This document shows positions 20,413-30,860 of a DNA stretch of 64,000 nucleotides, one piece after another (position 1 is the first letter of the stretch; each line of letters begins with the position of its first letter). Location of the stretch: the NCBI GenBank assembly GCA_946894095.1, contig OX335657.1:12214001-12278000 (forward strand), in the 5' to 3' direction. The notes under the pieces are model-generated. The model saw nothing but the letters and a program-made list of their open reading frames with translations. It had not been told where the DNA came from and searched no databases. This stretch comes from Incurvaria masculella (Eukaryota; Arthropoda; Insecta; Lepidoptera; Incurvariidae). Both the position numbers and the translations under genes were made by a program.

Positions 20413-20945
20413 AGTTCTAAGCCGGAATTGGAGAGCAGGTAAACATTATGAGGAATGTTTAAAGGAGTCGTAAAACAGAGGAAGAGTCTTTGGAATGGGG
20501 TGAACTCGGAATTACCAATCGCTGCTTCTCATCTCTTGAAGGATCTAATATGTACTTCGCCTTCGAAAGCGCATTCCTTTGTTTTCTTTAAACAAAATAA
20601 GATTATATTAGAAAATCTAACGCTATCGATTATAACGGGTTGCGTTTTAATGTGGTTATTTTTTTTATTAAAACGGAAGTGTATAATTTGAACTGACCGG
20701 TAGACTCACGCCTGCAGAGATTGTGGATGCAACAATATGTATGATTTCGAAAGAGAGATGGCAAAGTCGCAAAGTCGGCAAGTCGGCCGTGCGTCGCGCC
20801 ATTGACTCACTCAAATGAACAAAAACACCTTTCTGCCTAATTCGTATGTAAATATCACTATGGCAACCGCATATTATCATAACAAACGGGGTTAGGTATG
20901 TATATCGACACACAGACGCCTCCAATTATAATGTAGATACTTACA
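20413..20945. other. Unassigned stretch
   Basis: No gene recognised; the 78- and 85-residue frames have no domain. Confidence 0.4.
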
Positions 20946-20947
20946 TC

Positions 20948-21020
20948 CGTCGGGGCCGAGTGGTTGAGTAGGACACTCAACTGCAAGCGTGGGTCGGTCA
21001 AAGTATGTAATATGTTTTTT
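20948..21020 (+). repeat. tRNA-like SINE head or tRNA pseudogene
   Basis: GGGGCCGAGTGGTTGAG looks like the 5' end and A box of a class II (Leu/Ser-type) tRNA. GCGTGGGTCGGTCAAAG stands where a B box would be but is degenerate, and a T run follows (21014-21023). No acceptor-stem pairing that I can see, so a functional tRNA is unlikely. Confidence 0.45.
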
Positions 21021-21219
21021 TTTATGATAATTAAAATAAACTTAAACCTATACACCTAACAATTTCAGTTTACTTAAGATTTCAATGAGGTTTAGAAGTG
21101 TTGTAATTTCCCAAAGTTAAGCTAGTATAAGTCCTATAAAACGAAAAATAAACTCCTACGATTCTCCAGCAATAGTAAGCGTAAATGTAGTACCATACCT
21201 CTTATTGGTTGAGTAGTTG

Positions 21220-21468
21220 ACTTCAGCTCTCTGATTGATGGAGCATTTGGAATCAGCTCTCTGACTGGAGAAATATTTCACATCTGCTCTTTGATCAATG
21301 GAATATTTGACACATCAGCTCTGATTGGTGGAATGTTTGAATCAACTCTCTGACGGTTGGAATATTTGACATCAGCTCTCTGACCGGAGAAATATATAAC
21401 ATCAGCACTATGATTGGTGGAATATTTGAGATCAGCTCTATATATTAATGGAATATATGACAACCGCT
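21220..21468 (+). repeat. ~33-bp minisatellite
   Basis: About eight degenerate units near ATCAGCTCTCTGATTGGTGG followed by AATATTTGAC. Unit length varies by a few bases (29-36). Confidence 0.85.
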
Positions 21469-21924
21469 ATTCTTTTATTCTTTTATTATATTATATTCTA
21501 TTATTTCTTCAATGACTGGTTTGTGGTGGGATACTTGGGAAAGTCATCGGTTAAAAGCACAGCCTTCTCGAGCTACTAGCGATATTTTACCGAGCCTATT
21601 TCAACAGTAAGCATCCTTTTGTTTATGCTAAGCACGGTGCGTCATATGACGTACGCCAGGACCTTTTAGGTGCCCGACGACGCCAACGGGATTTAGAAAT
21701 TTGCTACGAAAACCTTCCCTAAATCTAACCACATTATCTTCGTATTTTGAATTGAATACCCTTTTCAGCACCTTGATTGTCGTAGCAAAATACATGCTCG
21801 TATGCAAGATAGACGATTCTCCGAATTAGTAGCTCGCGTTGTGGCGCTGGCGATATCTGCATTATCTGCAGCACTTCCGCTGTTGCAGCTTCCCGCAGTA
21901 ACTATGATGGCATTACATCCACGC
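21469..21924. other. Unassigned stretch
   Basis: AT-rich start (TTTTATTCTTTTATTATATT), then no recognised gene or repeat. Confidence 0.4.
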
Positions 21925-22480
21925 GAAACACAGTCCAATTCCAGTGCATTCACATACCTACTAGCTGCAGTTGAGTAGTGTTTGCTTTTAACGCTAGCAG
22001 CCTCAATGCGGTCAGTACTAACACGATTCTGTGTGAGTACCGACTAGCAACAATCAAGTAGAACCTGCAGTCTATCCAGGGTTGCCACGTGACACTTGCG
22101 ATGGAGGGAAGTACAAACACGATTGCAGTGCATCTACATACCTACCTGCAGTCGAATCAGGGTTGTCATGTGTTCGCTTTTAACACGAGCAGCCCATACT
22201 TAGCAATGCGGGGCAGTACAAACACGATTCCAGTGTATGTGTACTAGCTACAAGTAGAACCTAGAGTCAAACTAGGGTTGCCTGGTAACAGTTGCAATGC
22301 AGGGCAGTACAAACACGATCCAAGTGAATCGTGCTTTTATGGGCTGACGACAAATTAACTCGGGGGCACTACAACACGAATCCAGTGCATGTACATACTT
22401 ACTAGGTACAATTAAGTAAAACTACAGTCAAATGAGGGTTGTCACGTGTTTGCTTTTAACGCAAAGCAGGTTTAATATTT
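21925..22480 (+). repeat. Degenerate ~97-bp tandem repeat
   Basis: Recurrent blocks ARTACAAACACGATTCCAGTG, CATACCTACTAGCT, AGTCRAATCAGGGTTGYCAC and GTTTGCTTTTAACGC appear five or six times, near 21930, 22018, 22112, 22209, 22308 and 22370. Units are about 85-98 bp and quite diverged, so the array is old. Confidence 0.75.
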
Positions 22481-23030
22481 AATCCTATTTACGGTCTACG
22501 CTGGTTTTCATCTCGATCACCTGGCTACCTTGAATCAAACGCGTTCCCTACACTTTTTTTTATTCAAGCCGGCATCGTTAGTGAGCCCTCGAGATCTTTT
22601 GTTCTCGAGAGTTCAGCGGCACATAGGGGGCGAGGAGCCCCGGCCCTAGGCACGGCACGGGAAGCACAAGGCAGGGAAAATAGGAAGTAAATATGCCTAT
22701 TTTGTACATAGGTGGCATGTGCGGGGTCGGTCATTTGTGCAAAGATGAAAGTGCTACAGGCGGACTCCACAGTACATTTTCCGAACGAGCATTCGCAAAG
22801 CGATAAATGCTCGCGAGAAATCCGAACGTTGTTCCGACCGGAATTTTCTGCAAAATTTGCGGCTGTATGCGTTTACTCCATGGAGATTAGGCATACCTAC
22901 ATATACACTTATGCAGATAATTGGTCTAAATAAAATTCTGGAAAAGGCATCGTCATAGCATGGCGCTGCTTAGAGGAATATATTACTTTGAAATATATTA
23001 ACAAGTTAAGCATTGCGAAGCAAACTCTAT
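22481..23030. other. Unassigned stretch
   Basis: No gene recognised. 22610-22670 is GC-rich; ATCTTTTGTTCTCGAGAG sits near 22593. Confidence 0.4.
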
Positions 23031-23193
23031 TGCTGAGATTCATAGTACATAGTTACTCGTACTTGGCTGAGCCAAAGTATGTCTTTCTACTGTCAGTTTT
23101 GAAATAAAATGTATGGACCGAATGTCGAATTTGACAGTCGGAAGCCACACTTTGGTTCAGCAAAGTACGAGTAACTTCTATGAATCTCAGCAT
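23031..23193. mobile_element. Palindromic MITE, family V
   Basis: TGCTGAGATTCATAGTACATAG, TTACTCGTACTTGGCTGAGC at the left is mirrored by TTTGGTTCAGCAAAGTACGA and GTAACTTCTATGAATCTCAGCA at the right. CTGTCAGTTTTG and GAATTTGACAG pair nearer the centre. 163 bp, non-coding. Terminal GCTGAGA resembles family T but the rest differs. Confidence 0.8.
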
Positions 23194-24000
23194 ATTAGTT
23201 TTGCCTAATAGGAATACAATCGCAAATGTTTCATCTGTTTATTTTACAATGATACGAGACTCTACAGTGGATTTCTGTTAAGCATCAAGACAAAACGAAA
23301 TTCAATCTAAGTACCTACCTACTTGCGCGTACACAACCTGCCTCGTACGTACTTCACTACACACAGCCATCGCGGAGTAGAGACAGTAAACAACTATACA
23401 CACTTGTTATGTATAGGTAAGTATAGAGGCGTTGTTTATTTGCCCGTTGTTCCGGAGACGGGGTCGTGTAGGAGGCGGCAGAGGCTGGAGGGAGGGGGGC
23501 AGTCGACGCGCCGGTGGTGTGGAGGGGGTTGCGAGGGGAGGTAGGGGGGAGGGGGGGAAAGCGGAGGCGGCGGCGCGGCGGCGCGCGCGGCGAGAATGTA
23601 GATGCAGCCTTCAAGTACAATCGAAGCGCACGTCAAGATACGCCATGCTCGATGTTTCAAACGAATGTTTCAAAATTAGCAAGTCCGACCAAAACAGTCG
23701 CTCTTTTGTCGAATACTGTGATTTGTGACTCCAAAACTTCTAACCACGTAGTGGTGTGATGAATATCGATAAATAAGGATACCAATTTTTAAAAAAGTTT
23801 ACGACTGGAAAACCGAATTCACGTATTTATTAGGCTCTAGTAAGCTGTCGGTAACTACACCGATATATTATCGAAGAAGCTGGCCTTTCGCTGGCCTCAT
23901 GAGATTCACAGCGAATTTAAAGAAATACAAAAATATTGCCAATCTTACAGATGTATATAAAACAGCTGAATTCTCAGAATGACTCTACCGGAATGAAGGT
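23194..24000. other. Unassigned stretch with G-rich block
   Basis: 23455-23600 is a purine- and GC-rich block (GGAGGGAGGGGGGCAG, GGCGGCGGCGCGGCGGCGCG) that opens frames on both strands without any domain. The rest is AT-rich and unrecognised. Confidence 0.4.
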
Positions 24001-24001
24001 T

Positions 24002-24110
24002 CAAGGTACTGCGAGAACCCGCAAAAATCCGGAATGGTTAAAATTTTATTCCGGAATGGTTGTAAGCCGGTAAGGGAATGGTTTAAGGCTACTATGAGAA
24101 CCCGCAAAAC
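24002..24110 (+). repeat. CGGAATGGTT repeat S with flanking duplication
   Basis: CCGGAATGGTTRWAA occurs at about 24029 and 24051, with a variant GGGAATGGTTTAAGG at 24074. The group is bracketed by two copies of a GAGAACCCGCAAAA motif (24011 and 24097). Confidence 0.6.
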
Positions 24111-24379
24111 AAGGTTCTGCAGCCAGTTATGAACGGGATGGACGGGAAAAGCTCGCTAGAGGACTTGCCTTGCATGCGAGAGTAGAACAGGCAAATATGG
24201 GGCGTCCATTCATTACGTAAGGCGTTTTTCAATATTCAAAAATGCCGAATGTTCAAAAAGACAGACAGCTCTGTGAGCCACTAGTGTATAGGCATAAATA
24301 ACATTTGACGTTAAAATTGAAAACTTTCAATTTTAATTTTTTTATTCATTTATTAATTTTACACTACATTGTTCAGTTT

Positions 24380-24588
24380 CCTTGCTTCACTATTTTATTT
24401 TAAACATATTGTTGAATCGTAGATATAAACTTTCTTAGCTGACTACCTATAACTGTACACGCTGTGCCCACTACCTGTAGGATGATTCGTTCGTTTTTTA
24501 TACTGTAAATGTGTTTATGATTGTGTAATACGGATTTATCCTGTATGTGAGCCATATTAATAAATAAATAAATAAATAAATAAAGTAA
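24380..24588 (+). mobile_element. Retrotransposon 3' UTR with (AAAT)n tail
   Basis: An AT-rich non-coding segment with TAAATGTGTTTATGATTGTG and GATTTATCCTGTATGTGAGCC ends in six or seven AAAT units (about 24560-24586). This tail is typical of lepidopteran non-LTR elements. No coding part attached. Confidence 0.5.
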
Positions 24589-24830
24589 GGTGGCAGAACG
24601 CCGATTGATGTGGGCAAGGCTCTGCCGTGATCCTGTTTCCATGGAGCCTATTTCGGCGGCGGGCGGGTGCCCGCTGGGTGAACGACCCGGGATGATAAAA
24701 GGGAGCGGTTCGTCCTTGGCGGGCGGGGGGAGTGCGGCGGGAGGGGCGCGGTGCGGGGCGCGGGGAGCCAGGCGTTACCGCGAGGGCGACGAACTGGCTA
24801 CACGCACGTAGCCACAGTGTTGCCCAATCA
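24589..24830. other. GC-rich block
   Basis: CG-rich DNA (CGGCGGGCGGGTGCCCGCTGG, GGCGCGGTGCGGGGCGCGG). An open frame of about 70 residues has no domain. A weak promoter or untranslated exon candidate. Confidence 0.3.
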
Positions 24831-24894
24831 CTTGTATTATCTGGTGTTGCCAGACGCCCCGAATTATTATTCTTATTCGAATTATTATTTAGAT

Positions 24895-24960
24895 TATACT
24901 AGCTGCGGCACCCGTTTCCTCTCGGGACATTTTTTATGTATTTGTAATATCATCCCCTCG
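24895..24960 (+). repeat. Dispersed repeat P fragment
   Basis: TACTAGCTGCGGCACCCGTT and TCTCGGGACATTTTTTATG, of the same type as 15245 and the inverted copy at 43300-43345. It abuts a SINE-1 fragment. Confidence 0.4.
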
Positions 24961-25105
24961 TCATGATATTAGCCCAACACACAGGATTCCCGATGAAATT
25001 AGGTTCCATACCAGGACCTTTGCCTTATGAGCAATGGCTACATTGAACTGGATGGATAATGCAGACAATTTTCCATTGCCGTTGCGGCCATGTTTTCAAT
25101 CTTCG
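24960..25105 (-). mobile_element. SINE-1 fragment
   Basis: TCATGATATTAGCCCAACAC, CCAGGACCTTTGCCTTATGA, GGCTACATTGAACTGGATGG and ACAATTTTCCATTGCCG match the tail half of SINE-1. The head is missing. The 126-residue frame that starts here begins inside this SINE, so it is not a gene. Confidence 0.75.
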
Positions 25106-25489
25106 AAGGTAAGATACAATAAAAACATAAATTTTGATGCAGCAGTGATCATATCAATAGTAAATCCCGAAATAAGGTTAGAACGGAATGCGACAGACCA
25201 AGAATCTACTTCCGATCGAAAGAAAAGGTGTGAACGGTTAAAATCCGAAGACTTGTCAACAATGGCAAATTATGTAACTTGTGCAACAATAGTTGCTGGT
25301 ATTATTTACCTACATACATATGTACCCTACAAGGTTATACCCATTTTAACATCATTGTCCGTCGCATGTGTTTCCGTGTTTATGTGTGAAAGTAATTTAA
25401 CGAGGCCTCTATGAAGGCGCACCCAAAACATGAGGAAAATGAGAATCTAATTACAAAAGCCTAGGACGTTCAACTTTCATGCCGGATCT

Positions 25490-25745
25490 ACAATGATGAG
25501 GAACTTGAACGATTGTTCAGTCAATTTCAGCGGTGACGTCATAGAACTAAGAACTTGTGTTACTGTGTATTCTGTGTCAAACCACAGAGAAGAGATTTGT
25601 GTAAAGGTTTTCTTCTTCCTGGAAGCTGACTCGGTTTTGATTTTAAAAAAATCTGTTGCCTGTACATCAGATACGAATATAAATAAACTTGGAATAGTGA
25701 TTTTCAAAAGATTAGTAAACTTCGTATTTATTGGGAAAACCATAG
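25490..25745 (+). repeat. Foldback repeat Q, copy 2 (diverged)
   Basis: TCTGTGTCAAACCACAGAGA, AAGGTTTTCTTCTTCCTGG, GGAATAGTGATTTTCAAAAG and TTAGTAAACTTCGTATTTAT follow the order of copy 1. The centre is in the same orientation as copy 1 and opposite to copy 3. Confidence 0.65.
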
Positions 25746-25986
25746 TACAATAAGTACATACCAGGTAGACTTTGCCCCGAGGCTGCAGAAAAACCCGAAA
25801 AAAGAAAGAGTTAAATAGGCGCAAAAAAGAAAAGAGCATTTTATAGAACTGACCACAACACTATAGAAAACAAAACAAATTCGTTTTATTTATTTTTTAT
25901 TTTAAAAAGGAACTCGTTGCTTGTCAAACGCCATTAAATTCTCGAAGCTAACTTTAGCGGTAATTATAAATCAAAGCATTTGCGAA

Positions 25987-26190
25987 AAACAGGGGCATTA
26001 CCAAACAGGTGGACAAACTCGCGAGGATAACAGACAAGTGATAGATACAATCTGACGGTTAGTTGTATTTCTGCTGTCAAACGATGGGTTATTCAGTCAA
26101 GTGAACTAGATTTGCTAATTTTAGCATGGGACGAAATGTTACTAAACTTCAATTTTAATAAATAACTTGCCTGTTCAGCCGGTTCTTTCA
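25987..26190. mobile_element. Palindromic MITE, family E, copy 3
   Basis: GGGCATTACCAAACAGGTGG, AATCTGACGGTTAGTTG, TTATTCAGTCAAGTGAACTA, AGCATGGGACGAAATG and CTTGCCTGTTCAGCCGG follow the family order; the outer right end is lost. More diverged than copies 2 and 4. Confidence 0.65.
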
Positions 26191-26374
26191 TTGAATTATT
26201 TTCAAGACTTTAGTTGCGATTTGGACTGGAAAAGAATTACGAAGACTGAAAAACTTTCACGCACAATACACTCTAGTTTGCGTGTCGCGCCGTAGTGGTT
26301 TCAATATACATAAGCGGTGCGGAACCAGTCCGTCATGATCAGCGAGCATGGAAGGACGGAAGTAGCGATCTAAA

Positions 26375-26535
26375 CTCGTTCGTATTGTTTTTTTTATTGT
26401 TTATTGTTTATTCATCATCCATAGACTGTACACTGCACTCGGATTCGTCATATTTTAACATTGGCCAGTTCAGCAAAACAAAAAAAAAAGCGAAGAACTG
26501 GGAATTTACAAAAGTGGTTGTGATTATTTTTAACA
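26375..26535 (+). repeat. Dispersed repeat O, copy 1
   Basis: TTTATTGTTTATTCATCATCC, GTACACTGCACTCGGATT, CATATTTTAACATTGGCCAG and AAGCGAAGAACTGG match 39505-39625 (TTTATTGTTTATTCATCTTCC, CAGATTTTTCATATTAAATA, AAAGCGATGAAGAGCTGG). Both copies lie near a family E MITE. Confidence 0.5.
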
Positions 26536-26650
26536 AGACATAGCTAAATCACTAAATTTACATGAATTCACGAAAGTTAACAGTTAATTCCGTATGAGAC
26601 AGTTCATGACATGATATGGTATGGCGGCACAGGAGCGCAGCCACGAGTTA

Positions 26651-27053
26651 GGGGGCGTCCACTAATTACTTGAGGTGTCGGAGGGAGTCGAGCCGAATCT
26701 CACCCAATGTCACGAAGGGGAGAGGCTTGCCTCGACAATGTACGTACTGTAATAGATTTTCCCACAAAAACTGTGTAAAATTGCGAGAAAACCGGGTTAA
26801 ATCAAATATAATTTTTTTCTTACAAAATATATAAGCATCCCTCGTAATTCCTTTTGTGATGACTGACTTGTATAATAAATCCAACGCAATCAAGCACAGA
26901 TTGATTAAATTCATAATGAGCATTTTAAAAAATGTCTCGTGAGATTAAGAGGGAAGAGAGGGGGTCCAGCAAAATCTCACCAAGGGGTGTGGGGGGGGGG
27001 GCGAACTTTTTTCCAAAAATGCCTCACGTACATAATGGATGCCCCCTAAATGG
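26651..27053. mobile_element. MITE family G, copy 1
   Basis: AGGGGGCGTCCACTAATTAC at the left is mirrored by GTACATAATGGATGCCCCCT at the right. Sub-terminal GAGTCGAGCCGAATCTCACC is paired with GTGAGATTAAGAGGGAAGAG / GGGGTCCAGCAAAATCTCAC-type blocks. The G run at 26991-27002 belongs to this element. The second copy lies at 36131-36424. Confidence 0.75.
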
Positions 27054-27127
27054 AAAATGTCTAATCGTACTTAGTTCGCTAACGAAATCGTTCGGACGGG
27101 CAATACAGAATGTTCGTTGCCCTGAAG

Positions 27128-27300
27128 TTTTTACGTGTCGTTGGAATTCGAGAAAATCGGTAGCAAGCGAATTCGTAAGCGTACTCACTCACCGGGGCGC
27201 TGCCGCCACTGTATCTAAAAGTGCCTACGCGCGCTGCGCCCATACAAACGAGTTTCGGTTGCAACTCCCGTCTATCCACGCTCGCTGGTCATGATCAGTG
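27128..27300 (+). repeat. Dispersed relative of the 120-bp satellite, longest copy
   Basis: TTTTTACGTGTCGTTGGAATTC, GAGAAAATCGGTAGCAAGCG, AATTCGTAAGCGTACTCACTC, ACCGGGGCGCTGCCGCCACT, CCATACAAACGAGTTTCGGTT and GCAACTCCCGTC. The order matches the satellite unit closely (AATTCGTAAGCGAACT, CGCCATACGAA, GTTTCGATCGCAACTCCCGT). Confidence 0.75.
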
Positions 27301-27870
27301 CCACGCCAGCGGGCGGTCGGCCAATACTCCGTTTTCCTGTTCTATTCACCACCAGAGCTACAGTTCGATCACCGACTCTGCGTGTGGCCGGTCCCGGCCA
27401 TCTAAAGTGCCATTTTCATAGGCTTTTTTTACGGCGTGTCAATTAATCCAATTAACTAACGAGAATATTGAGCTATTCTATTTAATAAACAATTATTTAA
27501 GGTATTTACGGGGCTCTATCGAGTCCAAGGAGCGCAGCAGGTGCTTACGTTCACGCAAGACCTTGTAGAGCAGCGGTTTTCAACCGCCATGAAATGATTG
27601 CTTACCCTGTCCCAGTGTTTTAGTTCAGCTTTGCTTTATCCTCTATATGGCGTAAATTCAGGCCAGGTGTCAGGTTTCCATAGAAAATCTTAATGCGGTT
27701 GTAATAACGCAGAATCGTAGGAAGATCCGAATCATAGTAACTGTGTCCGCTTGGGACTAAAACACACGCATGTCTCTTGCTCGCGTTAAATTCAACGAGG
27801 TTCTAGAGACCTCATCCGGATTTTTTCCGCGGGGTCTATTCCAATTAAAAAACGAGGCGTCGCCTATCAT
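27301..27870. other. Unassigned stretch 3' of an RT remnant
   Basis: No domain recognised on either strand. It lies downstream (minus strand) of the RT remnant at 27879-28320 and may include decayed C-terminal ORF2 sequence, but no motif supports this directly. Confidence 0.35.
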
Positions 27871-27878
27871 CTTCCACA

Positions 27879-28320
27879 TCACCCCGTCTTGCGGTCGAGT
27901 GACTGGAGTGCCCACATGGTGTGCCAGATCAGCACCGTGCTGTCAACTGCGTAGCAATCAATGACGCCCATATTGAGTAGACCATTTATTTGCAGCCGAA
28001 AAAGGGTTGGGGACAGCGCGGAGCCCTGTGGTACACCGATATTCACTGACATGGCTTTTGAGCAGCAAGCGTCTACCAAAACTTTTATCTTACGGCCGTG
28101 CAGAAAGTCAGTGATTCGGTCACAGAGGTCTTGTATAAGTCCGTAGGAGGGCGGTTTGCTAAGCAGTGCCTTCTGTCAGACCCGGTCAAACGCTTTCGCG
28201 ATATCCTTTGTTATGATTTTCGAACGCATGGCCCACCTCAAGTAAGATTCCCAGCAGATCGATTCAGACGAAAGTCGTATGTATGTCTGTGATATAAGCG
28301 GACATAAAAAAGCTGGGCTG
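27879..28320 (-). pseudogene. Non-LTR retrotransposon RT remnant, mutated catalytic box
   Basis: The minus strand reads ITKDIAKAFDRV, then a stop (about 28180) where a Trp is expected, QKALLSKPPSYGLIQDLCDR, FLHGRKIKVLVDA, then VNIGVPQGSALSPTLF and CYAVDSTVL. GVPQGS and the YADD box are classic RT motifs. Here YADD has become YAVD, losing a metal-binding aspartate, and a premature stop lies upstream, so it cannot be active. Probably Jockey/CR1-type by motif style. The tRNA-derived SINE-1 begins just past its 5' end. Confidence 0.8.
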
Positions 28321-28337
28321 TCTGAAGTATGCAAGTG

Positions 28338-28762
28338 CGGCTCGTAGCCTAGTGGCGCGGGGACCGGCCTAGCGTACCAGAGGCCCGGGTTCAATACCAA
28401 CTTGCACCACTGTCTTTCTCTTTCAGAGTTCGATAAGTGCATTTCGTCACGAATGCGAGCTGCTCCATGGTTCGGAATCCATGTAAAACTGTAGGTCCCC
28501 TTCCCCTACTAGGTGGTAGGGTTTAAGCCCGCCCGGGTTGGTACCATCGCATTGGATGAAAAGATGGTTGAAGCGGCAATGAAAAATTGTCCGTGTTTTC
28601 CATCCAGTTCAATGTAGCCGTGCTCATAAAGGGAAGGTCCTGGCATGGCACCTAATTCCTTCGGGAATGTGGTGTATTGGGCTAATATCATAACGGTAGT
28701 TGTGTGGTATTAGCCATCCATGTCAGGTCGCATAAAAAAAAAAAAAAAAAAAAAAAAAAGAC
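28338..28762 (+). mobile_element. SINE-1, full length, tRNA-derived with poly(A)
   Basis: The head GCTCGTAGCCTAGTGGCGCG holds an A box (TAGCCTAGTGG), and GGGTTCAATACC near 28387 is a B box one base from consensus, at tRNA-like spacing. A body of about 340 bp follows (CTAGGTGGTAGGGTTTAAGC, TTCCATCCAGTTCAATGTAG, TAGCCATCCATGTCAGGTCG) and then a long A run (28735-28759). An internal RNA polymerase III promoter plus poly(A) is what defines tRNA-derived SINEs moved by LINE machinery. This is the best copy; others lie at 33354 (minus, nearly full) and as fragments at 8.5, 25.0, 32.4, 34.5, 43.8 and 61.2 kb. Confidence 0.88.
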
Positions 28763-29285
28763 ACGATGGGCCACTGACGCCCAGAAAAGGATCCGAAGAT
28801 CCGAAAAGGAACTATGTAAGAAAAAAAGAAGATGACTGCATATGAGTATGCTGTCCAACATCTTTCCTGCTGACATTAAAGAACGCGAACAAAAACCACG
28901 CGGATTTTTTTGCGCAACGTCGATGTTCCGCCTAGTTACAAAACGTAAATAGTGTAGAAGCTGTATGCCTATGCAACACATACATGTACTACACGTGTTC
29001 TGACACCGTATGCACATACGTACCTATACATATAGCTGTCTGCCAACAGAGTGGCTGGTCTAGCCCGTTCGTGGGCGGTCCGGCGAACGAAAGCTGTCAT
29101 GTGGCATTTCTAGACCCCGATAGCTTTTGCAATGTTATGCAGTGACCAACATAATACATACATACATGCAACACACATACATACATACGATCGATTTCTC
29201 ATTTGGGTTATGAACCTTTGGGACTGTTTTGAAATCCGAGAGTAATGCAGCTACAAAATTAACTACACAAAGGACTATGTAAGAC
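28763..29285. other. Unassigned stretch with CATA microsatellite
   Basis: No gene recognised. ATACATACATACATGCAACA and CACATACATACATACG (29153-29190) form a short CATA microsatellite. Confidence 0.4.
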
Positions 29286-29291
29286 CGAAAC

Positions 29292-29599
29292 AAAAACCGA
29301 CCAAGTGCGAGTCGGACTCGCACACGAAGGGTTCCGTACCATCATACAAGATTTAACACAAAAAAATCAGGTTTTTTGAATTTTTTGTACCCCCCTTTAA
29401 TTTTTATTATTTTTGTATTTTACCTATTTGCTGTTACAGCGGCAAAATAAATACACACTCTGTGACAATTTCAGCTGCATATTACGGTTGATGAGATACA
29501 GCCCTGTGACAGACGGACAAACGGACGGACGGATGGACGGACAGCGGAGGCATAGTAATAGGGTTCCGTGTTCACCATTTGGTACGGAACCCTAAAAAT
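29292..29599 (+). mobile_element. Rep-B copy, full length
   Basis: AAAAACCGACCAAGTGCGAG with the intact palindrome, GGGTTCCGTACCATCATAC, GCGGCAAAATAAATACACAC, a GACG tract interrupted by AAACG and GATG, and an end GGTACGGAACCCTAAAAA. Confidence 0.9.
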
Positions 29600-30120
29600 T
29601 GTGCACGTCGTCGTCGAGAAACCCTATACACGAAAAATCCGACACGGCAGACATAATAAAACCACTCTCGTGGCGAACGCTGCTGTCGGCGCACGCACAC
29701 AGTCGCACAGGCGGCAGGCACAGTGCATGCAACCAAGGTTAGTGCGCACCTGTGTTGTGTGCGTTGTGTGCGCGGACGCCCGTGTGCGTGCGCGCGCCTA
29801 CACCGACGGACGGACAGACGTGTTTACTGGCGGCGTGGGCATTGACTCGCCCGGCAGACCCGTTCGCCTCGGACGGTGACGGTGGCGGATGGCTGCAGCT
29901 AGCTACGCGCCGCCGAAGCCTAGCCCCGTTCTCGCGTCTAGACGACCGAACTGCCTGGGTCATTTACATGCGTTTGACCGGTGATGCCGTGCCGGGGTGA
30001 ATTGGAAAGTTACGCACTATCTCTGATAGCGACACGCTTTGATGCATTGATGTTGAAAGCCGTGAGGTCTCGACCCGGGTGTCCGTTAACACCGCTCGAC
30101 GCTCGTGCTTGAACCACTAA
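29600..30120. other. Unassigned stretch between two Rep-B copies
   Basis: Moderately GC-rich with a GTGTGCGTTGTGTGCGCGG-type GT/GC region (29745-29790). Frames of 74-103 residues show no domain. Confidence 0.35.
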
Positions 30121-30121
30121 T

Positions 30122-30421
30122 AAAAAACCGGTCAAGTGCGAGTCGGACTCGCACACGAAGGGTTCCGTACCATCGAACAAGATTTAACACAAAAAAATTA
30201 AGTTTTTTGTATGGGACCCCCCCTTTAATTTTTATTATTTTTTTATTTTACCTATTTGTTGTTATAGCGGCAAAATAAATACACTCCGTGAAAATTTCAG
30301 CTGCCTACCTAGTACGGTTCATGAGATACAGCCCTGTGATAGACGGACGGACGGACGGAAGGACAGCGGAGGCTTAGTAATAGGGTTCCGTTTACACCCT
30401 TTGGGAACGGAACCCTAAAAA
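30122..30421 (+). mobile_element. Rep-B copy, full length
   Basis: AAAAAACCGGTCAAGTGCGAG, palindrome GTGCGAGTCGGACTCGCAC, GGGTTCCGTACCATCG, GCGGCAAAATAAATACAC, GACGGACGGACGGAAGGACAG and an end GGGAACGGAACCCTAAAAA. Close in sequence and spacing to the copy at 29292, about 0.5 kb apart in the same orientation. Confidence 0.92.
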
Positions 30422-30754
30422 TGCATCAGATGAAAACTTCAACGTAGAGGTTTCAAAAGAAGCAGGATCATGTTGGTTCTAAATTTACACGAAATCATAC
30501 GGTGTGACGTTGATTTAGGCACCAGCGATGGAGCAAGTATAACGCAACGCGAGGCGCATTGTCTACGCAGCTCCATACACTGGGAAACCTTTGGTTGCTG
30601 TCGTGTTGCAACATAGCAACAATGACACACCTCTTAACGAGGAGATGTGTTTTGCGGATTCGGGCCCCGTTCGATTTTTATTATATCACTCCTAACAAAA
30701 AGGGAGATGTGCCATCTATGAGACTGATGCCACACGCATTAGTCGCAGATATAT

Positions 30755-30860
30755 TGGAGGGTTTATGTTGGTGGGAAGTGGGAACTGATTTTTCGAACGC
30801 ATTTCAGAGCACATTCGGGCGCGGTGGCGATGTCGCACTCTGTGGCATTCGACGCCCGGC
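30755..30860 (+). repeat. Dispersed repeat M, copy 1
   Basis: GTTGGTGGGAAGTGGGAACTG, ATTTTTCGAACGCATTTCAG, AGCACATTCGGGCGCGGTGG and CGATGTCGCACTCTGTGGC match the reverse complement of 62690-62815. The frame through it is therefore repeat sequence rather than a gene. Confidence 0.65.

Noticed and set aside
25034..25414. 126-residue frame with a hydrophobic C-terminal segment
   Set aside because: Its start lies inside a SINE-1 fragment (24960-25105) and nothing in it resembles a known family. The hydrophobic stretch alone is not evidence of a gene.
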